This document shows positions 22,461-34,569 of a DNA stretch of 36,219 nucleotides, one piece after another (within the stretch, counting starts at the first letter, position 1; each line of letters begins with the position of its first letter). Source of the DNA: Setaria digitata (taxonomy: Eukaryota > Nematoda > Chromadorea > Rhabditida > Setariidae). A program made the position numbers and the translations under genes. The stretch spans positions 1 through 36,219 of the forward strand of contig RCAB01000578.1 of assembly GCA_003640385.1 (NCBI GenBank), read 5' to 3'. The notes below the pieces were generated by a model, which worked only from the letters and a program-made list of their open reading frames with translations, was not told the DNA's origin and ran no database searches.

Positions 22461-25400
22461 ATGTCGCGATCACGTGACAAGACCGGTGGTAACACGGAAC
22501 CAATGCCTTTTGTGCGAAAATTTGGTGCAGCAGCGGTTGCTGCAGCTGCCGCTGGCGAACCGATTGTTGAAGCAGTGGAGAATTCAGAAGAAAATAGTAA
22601 CGGGAACGATCCAGGTTGATTAGTTGTGTACAGTTTTGGTGTGAAGCACACGTTTTGGATGTCTACGTATCTATTTCTGGCATTTACTTGTTTCTGCTAA
22701 TGTTTTGTTTACGCTTCATTTTTATTTATTAATTATTCCAAATACACACATTTTATTTATTCCAATCTTTGAAAAAAAATGGAATCGTAGAGATCGTTTC
22801 TCGTTAAGTACCAAAATAACTTTTGAGATTCCACGTTAAATGAGTCTGTTTGTTTTCATTTCATTATGAATTAACAATCTATTTTAATTTTAGAATCCTA
22901 TGCTCCAGCTGTTCCGGAATATTTATCACCAAAGCAGCGTTCTTCTCGTTCACGTTCCCGTTCTAGACATAAGCGCAAACGATCACGTTCGCGGAACCAT
23001 AGCAAACGTCGTTCACGTTCTCGCGATCGGCGTCATTCACGAAAACGTAGCCACAGCAGGCGAAGCCGTAGTCGTAGTAGGAAGAGTCAAAGTCGCAGTC
23101 GTCGTCGTAGTCGAAGTCGAAGCAGGCGAAGTGAAAGTCATAGTAGAAGAAGTCGCAGCAGGAGTAAGCACAGGAGACGTCGAGGTAAATTCAGTATACT
23201 ACTAGTTAGCTATTGAATTATAGAGTAACTGGTGATAACTTGTGTTTAATTTTAGATCGTACAGGCTCACCACCAAAAGAAGTTGAAGAACAGAACGACG
23301 GTCATGAAAGTCAAACTAATGTGAGCTTTTTTTTTTTCATTTCTAAAGGAAGTTTAGCAGAAGATGAATTCTATAAGATAACAATGCTGTCGATGATCTG
23401 TTTTCATTGTTTGATTTTTAAAATCTATATCTATGGTTTCTGTGAACTGATATTTTCATTCTTCATCCACATTATTAAACATCCAAACTGTGCGGTGCTA
23501 TTTGTGAGCTATTTAAATATCTAGTTTCGTGATGCTTTATTGGACACCTTGCATTTTATTCATTTCGGAGTGTTTTGCTTTTGCAGGCGAATATTGCTGG
23601 TTCCGCAAAAGTGAAAGCTGCACAAGGTGTGCTTCCAATTTTGGCACGTCCTGAAGTTGGTAAGTGGAAATTTAATTTTGCCATAAAATTATCAAGAATT
23701 CGTATTTTTTAATATGTTTTCGAAATATTTCCAGTTGACAAATTGAAAACTGAAGATGATGGAACTGGTGCTGCAAGTGAAACTGGACAGCCAGAAAAGA
23801 AACCTCGAAAATCACGTTGGAGCACTAATAAATCCTTTGTACCGGGAATGCCAACAATATTACCATCCAATCTTAGCGACGATCAGCGACAAGCTTATTT
23901 GCGTAAGGACTTACTTTCTCTTTCCTGTTTTGTTTCTTACATTCTCTTGATTGATATTAAAATTTTTTTTAAATATTATGTTATACAAGGGATTGTGTCG
24001 ATTGATCAGGTTCGTAACGTTTTTGCTTTTTGTTTTAATTTATTACGAATTTTATTGTCAGTACGCTTCTGATAGAAAAGGGGTATTATTTGATGTGTGT
24101 AGCCCTTATTTCATAATATAGGATGCTATAATGCACGTTCCAGGGCACTGGATCGTGTTCTGAGACGCAGATTGACAAGACCATAATGGAAGATCTCCAT
24201 TAGAAACAAACACATAAAATTAAGATATATTATTATTTGCTTAATTTTTTCTGCTTTTCACGTGATCCTTTTAATTCCATTTTAAATTTTGAAATTTAAA
24301 CTACATGGGTTGTTGCAATTCTTGATTTGCTGTTGATGTATGTTGTGAACTAATAAACGGGGGAGGGTGGCCCCGTAACCACCTATTTCAGTTCAACTGG
24401 AAGTGGAAGATGCAACGCGAAAATTACGTCTTGGCGATTTCATGGGCAATCCGGATCCAGCTTTAAGGTTCATCAATCAATAAACGATAACGTTTATTGC
24501 TGCTTTGTTGACAATCAACAATTTAACAAACATTTCTAGTCTAGCTGTATATCTATGATGTTGATGGACGTCTTCCTTCATGCGTTACTCCTGTATCTGT
24601 CAGCGTCACTCATCAAGATGATGCATATCACAAGTTTTATTCAAAATTTTTCAATTTAATGAATTTTAAGCTCTTCCCTGTTCTGCATCCACAGGCAACC
24701 AACTGAATATTTAGGTCATTTAGTGCAGCGCGTTTTCTGGTACTAATGAGATCGTGTTTGAAAGACCTTAGAATTCTTGATTATTAGTAGCTCAGTTGTT
24801 TCATTACCATACTGTCACTTTTATTTGTTTCTTTTATTGGAAGTTAACTATACTACAGAAACTCAATAGAAGGAGGGAATTCAATCAAGCTAAAAAAATT
24901 TCTGTTTTTCAAGCTCATGCTTTTCTGCCTCTATACTTTTATTCCATTTTTTTTTTTTTTGAGTTTAGAATTAAAATTTAAGGAAAAACAGTTAGAAATG
25001 TAATTAGTCGCTAATTCCTTGTTGAGTACACTGACGATCCAACCTGTGGGATGTGGCGCACGCTATCTCTATCTTCTTCACATAGAATCTGAAAAAAAAA
25101 TTTTTTTTCAGGACAAATTCTTTCATTACGCAGAGACTATTAATCTTAATCCTAATCAAATCTTTTTTTTTAGCCTTTTAGCATCTGCTTTTCGTGAGCG
25201 GAAAAATGCTGCCGGGGAAATTCAACAGCTCAAATAAGATAACGATAATATAATTTCAGCTTTTCTCTTTTGTTATCGCAGATATTCTAAATAAAACTTT
25301 GCAGAAGTCCTTCACCAGAACCAATTTATGATGCTAGTGGCAAACGGTTGAATACTCGTGAGATACGAAAAAGGCAAGAATTAGAACAATTACGTCACGA

Positions 25401-28400
25401 GAAGATTCAAGCATTGTTGAAATTAAATCCAAATTTCAAGCCACCTGCAGATTACAGGTGCGTTTTTTCTATGTAGTTTGCATGTTTGTTTGAAAATTCA
25501 TTTCCCACCTGAGACGGAATTCAAATGGTAGTAAATTTTAGTCTTTTTTTTCTCTACTGCTCGTTGATCAAAGATAGCCCTAACTAGTAGACTTATTTTG
25601 TGATTGGAAAGTGTCCAGTTTTTATTTCGGGATTTTGCAAAGAACTGATTACTAAACATGCGTGATCCCTATGTTTAAAATTAAATGACTACGTTAACGT
25701 GGTACTGCAAGTTTCCATCATATCAAATGGAATGAGAAAAAGTTTTCAAACATTTGAGATATCATAAGTATTGTCGCAGAACTGATCCCTTATTTTGCAG
25801 AGCACCAACTATACGACTGCATGATAAAGTATGGATACCACAAGAAAATCATCCTGAGATTAATTTTGTGGGATTGTTAATTGGTCCGCGTGGAAATACT
25901 CTGAAGGCTTTGGAAGCAGAGGTTTGTCGACTAATTCCATGTCAAATAGATGCTACTGCAGTTTTTAACTGATTACTGAAGCAATTTATGCTTGGTGTCA
26001 GCTAACTTGCCTCTCATATCTAATAGGGAGGCCTTAAGAATTCTTAAGGGAGAAATTTCATCAGTCTGATAATTTTTCAAAGTGTTTCAGACAGGTGCAA
26101 AAATTATAATACGTGGTAAAGGTTCTGTGAAGGAAGGTAAATTGGGACGTCGTGAGGGACCAATGCCTGGTGAAAATGAACCTCTTCATGCCTATGTGAC
26201 AGGGACCGATTACACAGTTATAAAGAAGGCCTGCGAAAAAGTAAAGCATTTTTAATTATTTGGTATAAATATAATTTTTTCATGAAATAAAAAATTTAGT
26301 CTCTACAAGTCGTTTTCAAAATTATGTCATGAATATTGTTCCAGTTTTACTTTTCATTTGTACTCTTATCTGTGGAACAAATTTTTGTGATTATGGCACT
26401 TTTGAAAAAGTAGAACTTATTCACAAAATGTTCGATGCTTTCTCTATGGAATGGAATTATATCACACATCATATTTTGCGCATTTAATTAATATAAAACT
26501 TTTCATTTGGGAAATTTTAAATTAAAGAGGAAGATATTGAAGAAATTTGTTTGTCCTAACGTCAAGTGTAGCTTTGTAACCAGCGTATCCTCTTTGATTT
26601 CTTCTGTGTTCTTTATTTCTAGAAAACTATGGCTTGTTTGGTATTTATAACAGTTTTAGATTTAGTTTTCGATAAAGCAGTACAGAAAAATTTTTTGGAA
26701 ATATCAGATAGATAAAATCCTTCATTCTCACATTTAAAAGTTTGATTTTACTAACCTTTTTCACAGTTCTGTTGACAATTAATGCAAAAGTACGAACAAA
26801 TTTTTGAGAGCTAATTTTTACAGATAACATCAATCATAAATGAGGCACTTATGATACCTGATGGCCAAAACGAATTGCGTAAGCTGCAGCTGAGAGAGCT
26901 TGCACTTTTAAACGGTACTTTGCGACCTGAAGATTTGGCAAGCGGTGCTCGGTGTAGTAATTGTGGCTCCGATGAACATAAAACGTTAGTAAAGATTTGA
27001 GATAGCCAGATATATGGATACTTTTTATTCATTATAACAGTTTATATTTGCTCTTGATACAGATGTATCTTTCTATTATTTCTAACACTGATTATTTTCG
27101 CAGAATTTTTAGATGGGAATGCCCAGATGCTCCAAACGTTACAGCAAATATTATTTGTACTTCATGTGGTGGTGCGGGGCACATTGCTAAGGACTGCAAA
27201 AATCCACGACCTGGTGGTGGAGTGTTTAATGTGGGAGATGGTGGCATGGATGATGAGGTTTGCTTTTAATTTTTTATCTTTTTACCATGCAGTAAAATAA
27301 GACTTTTTTTTTTTAAATTCTCACAATGCCATTTTCACGTGACTCCTTTCCTAAAGCTCTAACTCTCATTGTTTAGTACACGGCACTGATGGCTGAATTA
27401 GGTGAGAAACCTGCGTCGAAATCTTATGGCGCTCCAAGTAAACCAGGCTTAGGAGCTGCAAGTGGAGGATCTAATTACAAGGTATGTACCATAATTTCCT
27501 TTGCTTTTTCACTGTTACATCAATTTATTTCAAATTGTCTTCACTTTATTTTTCTGCATTTAAAAGGGAATGGAAATTTTAAATCATTTTACCACTGATC
27601 AGTTTAAAGTTCTAAAATTGATTACCGTTGCAAGCAGTAATTCAACAGTGTACTTAAACATAATTCCACGCGATAGTTTCCCGGTAATGTTCAGACGTTT
27701 TACTTCAGAGAAGTGTTATGTCATTGTATCTGATATGTATTTATATTTTAATAACAGGACTTACGCTTAAAGATTCCTTGCATATGAAAATAGTTATTTA
27801 GTTGCAAAAAAATGTTTTTTTTAATACTTCAGGCATAAAAAATTCCTTTTTATTGTCTAAAATGTAAGAATATGTGATTTGATGGAGGATTTTATGGAAA
27901 GATGGAAAATAAAATTATTATAATTGTCGATAATTTAACATTTTAAATTGCAGCCAAAGAATTATTCATTACCATCGGGTACACCAATTGTTCGAATCAA
28001 TTTGGCAAGACAAGAAGGTGGGGAATTTTCTTTCTTTGTTACCAATTGTTGTACTGATTGAATCTGTGGTGTTTTTAAATTCCCATCTTTCATATTTCTT
28101 TCATATTTCAGCATTTTAAACGCTTTATATTGTAAGCGTAATCTAGCATCTTAATGCTGATAATGGAATAAGCGGATTGGTTTTTTTTTTTTTTTTTTTT
28201 TTCACTGTTCTCTTTTTTTGACGACTAGCTTACAAAAGAAAATAAATATTCCATTATTTTCATTAAGAAAAAATTCTTCATTAAGAAAAATTTTTGCATG
28301 TTTCACTGACGTCTTACTAGTGCGCAAATTTTGTTTAATATAATATGATCAGTATGAATCTGATGAATTTTTGTTTAATAGTATGATTTCAGTCTCATTG

Positions 28401-28844
28401 GTGGCAGTGTGAATAAACAAGAATTTTGCTTTTATATAAGAAGGGTGCTTTTTTATTAAGAAATTAAGTCTTTTTACCATTATTTGTGCTGAAATTGTTC
28501 CAGGTATGGAAGGATATTCTTCAAAGAGCAGTGCACCACCGCCAATAGGTAGTAGCAGCGTATCTGGAACAAGTGAAGGTATTCACTTTTTTAATACCCC
28601 ACGGCCACGACCGTCATATATGCCTAGTGCTGCTGCATGGGGTTCTCCAGCAGGTCGTGGATGGGGTGGTGTGCCACCACCACCGACAAGCCGGTATCCA
28701 ATGCCTGTTCCACCGCCACCTCCACCGATGTCGCTTGGACTCGGTTTTATGCCTCCACCACCACCACCTCCTGCACCGGTGCCGAAAATGGACCTATCAA
28801 GTCTGTTGGCACCACCTGCTCCACCACCACCGCCGCCATCATAG
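22461..28844 (+). CDS. sfa-1: Splicing factor 1 / branchpoint-binding protein (SFA-1-like)
   Basis: Exons: 22461-22614, 22894-23184, 23256-23320, 23587-23659, 23735-23902, 24392-24467, 25305-25457, 25801-25921, 26091-26240, 26824-26984, 27113-27257, 27377-27481, 27954-28017, 28504-28844. All are in phase and give 688 aa. In order: an Ala-rich start; an RS domain (about 66-148); a U2AF ligand motif with KSRW around W223; SPSPEP at 277-282, matching the phosphorylated SPSP of human SF1; a KH domain with GPRG at 355-358; QUA2 at about 435-451; CCHC knuckles C461/C464/H469/C474 and C486/C489/H494/C499; the MAELGE motif; and a Pro-rich tail from about 580. SF1 binds the intron branchpoint and U2AF large subunit in the early spliceosome. 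The N-terminal RS domain is known in fly and nematode SF1 but absent in human. Introns up to 837 bp hold only A/T runs (T22 at 28181-28202) and small repeats. Confidence 0.94.
27101..27112 (+). promoter_or_regulatory. Two in-frame alternative 3' splice sites in SF1
   Basis: CAG ends at 27103 and TAG ends at 27112, nine bases apart. Both follow a pyrimidine-rich tract. The distal site gives HKT-WEC and preserves the C-x2-C-x4-H-x4-C spacing of zinc knuckle 1. The proximal site adds three residues (IFR) and makes the last spacing x7. The distal site is used in the gene model here. Confidence 0.6.
28259..28295. repeat. 18-bp tandem duplication in last SF1 intron
   Basis: TTCATTAAGAAAAA occurs at 28259 and again at 28277, giving an 18-bp period with minor A/T length differences. 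It is simple local duplication in an AT-rich intron. Confidence 0.75.
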
Positions 28845-29285
28845 ACTGCTGTTTTGGTTGACTTTTGTAATGGATGAGATTTTGAAGCATGATGTTATAT
28901 ATAATATATAGTAATGGAATTTAAAAGCATCGATTTTCCTAAAGAACAAACAACGCAGAAATGGAAGGAGATTTTTGAATTAGTCGTTGATCATTTTTAG
29001 TAACTCTGTTAGGTCATATAAAATGACCAATTGTTGACTTGTGATAATTACTTTTTATTATATTTTATGCTTCATTTTTCCGTTTACCCTTCCAACAAAT
29101 GGTTTTTTTTTTTTCTCAGTTGTTTAAGAAATTAAATTGTTTTATCATTTGCTTCTTTAAGGAATTTGCATGGCATTGTGTGGTGCAGTTCTTTTAACTT
29201 TGAACAAATATTTCGAATCAAGTAGATAGCACTAATAAGTATAGTTTTCGAAATAGAAAAAAAAAAAAAAAACAAGATAACTGCA

Positions 29286-29321
29286 TGTATAAAAATATTT
29301 TGCGTTAACTATTTTTATACA
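29286..29321. repeat. Perfect 12-bp inverted repeat with 12-nt loop
   Basis: TGTATAAAAATA at 29286-29297 pairs exactly with TATTTTTATACA at 29310-29321, across the loop TTTTGCGTTAAC. It lies about 440 bases past the SF1 stop. The stem is very AT-rich, so chance is a real possibility. Confidence 0.8.
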
Positions 29322-29788
29322 CGTAGCTATTTTGTTAAAATTAGCATAACAACGCATCAAAAACAGTTCTACAGGAAAATACTATTGTTCACTTAGAGAT
29401 ATTGGATGAAGTTAGTTCAATTGAAGTTTCGTAATTTTTTAATTGAATCTGCAGTGCTTTAATTCTAGACGAAAAAAAAAGGAATCACCATGGTTTTTTG
29501 TCAGTTTGAGGAGAATGGTAAGCTCTTTTACTAATGGAAATTTTATGGGAATAAGTACTGTCAGCAAAGGTTTTGGAGTTTGAATGCAAAAATGTGGTGA
29601 GAAAACATTAGTCACATAATTCAAAACTAGTGGTTACATCCGTGATGCAGAGATCTTGCAGTTACTTAACTATTGAATTTCATCGAAATAGTATGCAGGG
29701 TAGTCTAGCAGCTGTAGTATATCTTTTGACGCTGTTTTTTCTACTAGTAAGCATTTTAATCTTAATGGGTTTTCCTAGGATACTTGGA

Positions 29789-29855
29789 AATAATTGGAAA
29801 GCACATTTCAGTAGGTGAATGTAAATGATTGGAAGGTGCATTTCAACATGTGAAT
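29789..29855. repeat. Imperfect 35-bp-period duplication
   Basis: Two 32-bp units (29789-29820 and 29824-29855) match at about 25 of 32 positions. Both contain ATTGGA, CATTTCA and a closing TGAAT. It is an old local tandem duplication. Confidence 0.6.
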
Positions 29856-31141
29856 AAGTGCAGAATCAACCTGGTGAGCAAGACTGATAATTTATTAAAA
29901 ATTTTTAAAGAATGTGCAAAAGTGTTAAACCGTATGGGCGGTCCATGATAATCCGCTACTGAATTTTCCTTTCGGCGGAAGGGATGAAGTTCTGAATAAA
30001 TGAAATACCGTCTTATGAAGTTTGAGCTTACATCCAACTTCCTTTCATTTCGTCACTGCAGTATTGCTCTGGATAGATGCTGACATTTTTTTTTTTTTTT
30101 TTTTGGAATTTTATGATAAACTTTTTTTGACTACAGCTTTTTGTTCCATTAATATATGTATGCATTGCTGTTCTTCAACATGAAAAAAAAAAAAAAAAAG
30201 TAACCAATGAAAGGAAGTAATTGGCAGTTGAACTTAATTTTCTCTTCAGTACCATTATATAAAATTTGTGCTACAGTTTATAACTATTTCCCAATCTATA
30301 ATTTTTATTCTTAGTTTTTTCCTTGGATGTTCAACATGAAACAGATATATAGAAGTTAAATTACAAATGAATACTCCATAAATTTTTTAAAATGTGGAAT
30401 AGAGGATTACTTAGTGGCCGGAAATCCCGGAATGCTGTCTTGCAAGAAACTCTTCGAATGAAACGACTTCAGGAAACATAAAGCAATTGTAACAGAAAGT
30501 TCGATTCATTTGATACATTCCACGAATTTAAGCAAGATTACTGCTCATCTATTCCCTTTACAATATTGCCAATACGCCGAAATAATTGCTATATGTATCT
30601 TTTGATCATGTCTGATACAGGCGATAGCGCAATCTGTATAAACGATTTTGTTTTTAATTGTGAAGGATTTGTTGAAAATTTCAAAGCTATAAAAATAATG
30701 AATGGTTACAAGTAGTCTTTTAGCAACTCTGTAGTTGCTGTTCCATTTAGTATAGCGATTTTAATTCATTAAAAATGGAAAAAAAATTTCAAGCATAGGA
30801 CTAATATTTGACCAAAATCACTTCCTTTAGTCAAAAAATGGCATAAAGCATAACACGTAAATAGTTAATCATAATTCATGTAAATGATTACCAAGTTTTT
30901 GCCTTTCTGCGAAGTGGCGCTAGAAAATGTTTAGGCACTAATATGATGATAGTTAGAATAGGCTAGCTAAGCAAAAACTGTTCAAATAAATAGCGGTCGT
31001 CATGCAAGTTAAAAAAATAAACGATTCAAGTAATAAACATTTTTCTGTGAGTAGGAGAGCAGTAGTATGATAGATTGAAAACTATAAATTTCGAAAAGCA
31101 AAAATTTGAAATGAATTTAGTCTGCAAAATCTCATCAATCC

Positions 31142-31163
31142 CTCTCTCTCTCTCTCTCTCTCT
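31142..31163. repeat. (CT)11 microsatellite
   Basis: There are eleven uninterrupted CT dinucleotides, followed by a pyrimidine-rich stretch to about 31190. Confidence 0.95.
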
Positions 31164-34100
31164 GCTTCTTTTTCTTCCTCCCTCTATCTATATCTAAGCA
31201 AAAAATAAGTAATTGCCATTTTATTACAGCTGTGAAAATGCATCCTCTTCCTACTAGACAGTTTAATAATTGTACCTTAACCAAATAAGTTACCTTGATT
31301 AGTTAGTGAATTAATTTGATAAAGGGAAAATTAAGCGGAAATAAAACAAAAAAATGAATGAGTAACATTGCCGTGCTTAAAACTTGGAAAACTAACCTCT
31401 GAAAATCTCGTGGTTTCCTTTTTCGAATACATCTTCACACTACAGACAGGTAAAATTTTCTCAAATATAGTTTATAGTGTCAAATCTATTCTTTTGCCGT
31501 AAATAATTGTCGAAATCCAATTAGTTTTAAGCAAGAAAACATAATATTATTGCTCATTCTTTTTCTTTTTTCTCAATTCTTTTTTGATAGAACTTTCCTG
31601 CAATTGAATTCTTGTCCAAGTCAATCTGTTTCGTTAAGTTGAAATTAAATTCACATTTTAGTACTGTTGAAAATTGCATGAAATGAATTTTCACTTGATT
31701 TCGGATTAATTATTAATTTATTTCGTTCTAAATAAATTTAATTTCACCAGGACATTGTTGGTGAAAATTAAAAATGCGAATTTTAGTGATTTGTCTCATT
31801 TCAAACTTTGATTTTTTTAATTTGTCGTAGTACCACTGCTATTTATAGCAAGAAAATAAATGTACTCTATATGAAAAAATGTGCATTAAATTTTCAAATA
31901 AATTAACAGTTAAATTGTGCGATAACTCTCCAAACAATTTAATAATCAATCTAAAGGAATTCAATTATTAGAAGCTACGCTATTTAACAACTTTGTATGA
32001 AAAAAGATTATTTGTGTACTGATAGAACTAACCACATATCGACATCGGATTGCTAAAACTGTTTTGGAATGCCAAAATTTATAAACCGATAATTAAAAAT
32101 GTAATTTCGATCTCTCTCTTTTGCAGTCGTCAGATACTGAAACTGATATTTAAACGTTTAAATTTTCATTTCTGCACTCAATTCTGTGCATGGAAGTGAG
32201 CAATTAAAGCTGTGCAAATGAATTAATGTATAATCTTTTTTCGAAACAAGCCAATTAACGCTAGTATCGCAGCGAGCACTAGGTAGATTAGAGAATATGT
32301 CTCATTTACTATTGCTATTCGATGACGAAAATGATCACGACACAACACCTACACTTTTTGTGTTTAAGAGGTTGATTGATAATTGGTGAGGTGTAAGTAT
32401 TTTCTGATTTTAAACAAATCCAATTACAGATGAAATTAATAAAAATATAATTATATAAAGGTTAAGGTAGTGACAAGGATATGCTAATGGCAAATACTCA
32501 CTTCACTTCGAAACATCTTAATTGATTGTAGCAATTATAAAAGTAATGGTTTCTCTCTTCTGTCGACTTATTTCAAATATTCATATATTTGCTTCCGACC
32601 ACTGCTAAAAATTTTTTTTAATCATTTATAATAATAGTAGTGTAAAAAGTTTTTCAAAATGATCTTGATCAAATAGAAAATGAATTAGAAATTGTACCGA
32701 ATAAAGCAACTGATTTTATCAAAAAATGAATTTATCAATTTCATTCTTTTCTCTTTTTCCTCCTTCATATCATTAATCATTTTTCTTCACTCGTCAGGAA
32801 TTGCATTTAAGCATGATCAGAAGTGAAATGAAAAGTTAGATATTAAGAAATACATTATTGATTCAGTCGAATTTCATTAATTCGAGTTCCATTTGCTGAT
32901 TGATTTTCGAACTTTTGGTTGTTAATTATAAAAGTGCTAACAGCCACATAGTATATTACTAGTAAATTAATTTAAATTATAATTTTATGTCATTGTGAAA
33001 TCGACGAAAAATAATGGGAAAACAAAATATGCAGTTATTTTTTATCAGATCAAAATGATGATAAAGCCGAACTGATTTTCATCTCTTTTTTTGTGATTTT
33101 GAAGTTGTTGAAATGGTTTTGTCACATACACAGTGATATGATTTGCTAAACTAAAACTTCTCATGAAATATCTTATCACTAGAATCCAAACATTCTCCAA
33201 AAATATCATCCGGTGAGTAGGGATTTTAAAAGTGATGTGAAAGCAGATTTCTTGACTATAGTTTGCTATAATTTAAGCAAGCAATCTTGTTTTCGAATAC
33301 CTATCTATCTACCTTCTAACTTCAGCTATGAAAACATTTGAAGAGAAGGAAATGATGACTGCTGCACACCAGAACAGAAGTTTGGATATTCTGATTAATG
33401 AAGTTAATAAAGGGCCTAAATTAAGGCTCTAAAATTATACCGCTCCTTTTTTTTTTTTTTTTTTCCTTGTAACATGATGCTATTTTGTAACTTCCACTTT
33501 TATATGACCTTATATTTCGTCCTAAGCTATCTTTTTCCTGCTAGTTTATTGCTGAAAAGGTAAAGGACGATTGTACTGCATTTACTATTTCCGCATTTCA
33601 CGAATACTATTAATGAACCGGACAATTAATATTTCGCCAAATAATACCAACCAATTTCATTATCGGCCTTATAACTTCGTTTTGATGTTTAACGTCGTAA
33701 TGAAGTGTGCACTTTAAATGTATGTCCTTCATTAACAACATCCATTTCTGTACTTCATCAAATGTGTGTATTGTTTAGTGTAAAATTCATACTAATTATT
33801 TCAGCTTATCTAGTAAAACAAAAAAAAAAAAAAGTTTGGATTAGAGACGGGGATGCAAAGTATACATTATGACAAATTATTCATCACAAGTTCAGCTGAG
33901 TAGTTTGAAAAATTTTCTGATTAGATAATTCGAATTTTCCAAATTTTTTTTTCAATTATTAGATCAATTTTTACTCATATTGCTTTTTTTCATAAAATGA
34001 AATTTTCTCACACGCTGGAATGAAGTTTTGTGTCATTTCAGTTTTCTGACAACTTATAGTCAACCAAGCTGATGATGGAAAATTTCTAAGGTAACAAAGC

Positions 34101-34441
34101 GAAATTTCGATGGAAATTTGAAAATTTGAAATATAATTACATTAATAAAAGAAAATCATTAAGGGATATTTTATTCGCGAAATTTCTGCTATAAATGACG
34201 ACATTTTTTATTATCAAGGGAAGTAAGGAATAAATCTTGATTTTTCGATTTAATTTTGGTCAAAATAAGAAATACACAATAAGAAGTTTGGTAATTAAAA
34301 AATTTCGAAAGAATTGTTTAACACACCTTTAACCGAATTATTCTCACGTTCAATTTCGTCACACCTTCCCTTTCTTTTCTCCTTAATGAACCTATTATTT
34401 AAAATTCACCAATAATTAAGTGATTTGAAATTTCTTGATTT

Positions 34442-34569
34442 CAGCTGATTGAGAGAAATGACTGAGTGAAATTTCTTGACGATGATTGTTTGTCACTTCA
34501 TAGTTCAGCTGATTGAGAGAAATGACTGAGTGAAATTTCTTGACGGTGATTATTTGTCACTTCATGGTT
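34442..34569. repeat. 64-bp tandem duplication
   Basis: Two directly abutting 64-bp units (34442-34505 and 34506-34569) begin CAGCTGATTGAGAGAAATGA and differ at only three positions, all A/G changes. The low divergence suggests a recent duplication. There is no reading frame through it. Confidence 0.95.

Noticed and set aside
22439..22651. Antisense frame rich in Ala and Ser
   Set aside because: It is a mirror of the SF1 first exon; the GCN-rich sense frame leaves the antisense strand open by chance.
28573..28911. Overlapping frames rich in His, Cys and Arg
   Set aside because: They are shadow frames of the CCA/CCG-rich proline exon of SF1; only the Pro-rich frame joins in phase to upstream exons.
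29837..29837. Whole-window check for CRISPR arrays or mobile elements
   Set aside because: No regularly spaced repeat series, terminal inverted repeats, transposase or reverse transcriptase motifs were seen; repeats are only local two- or three-copy duplications.
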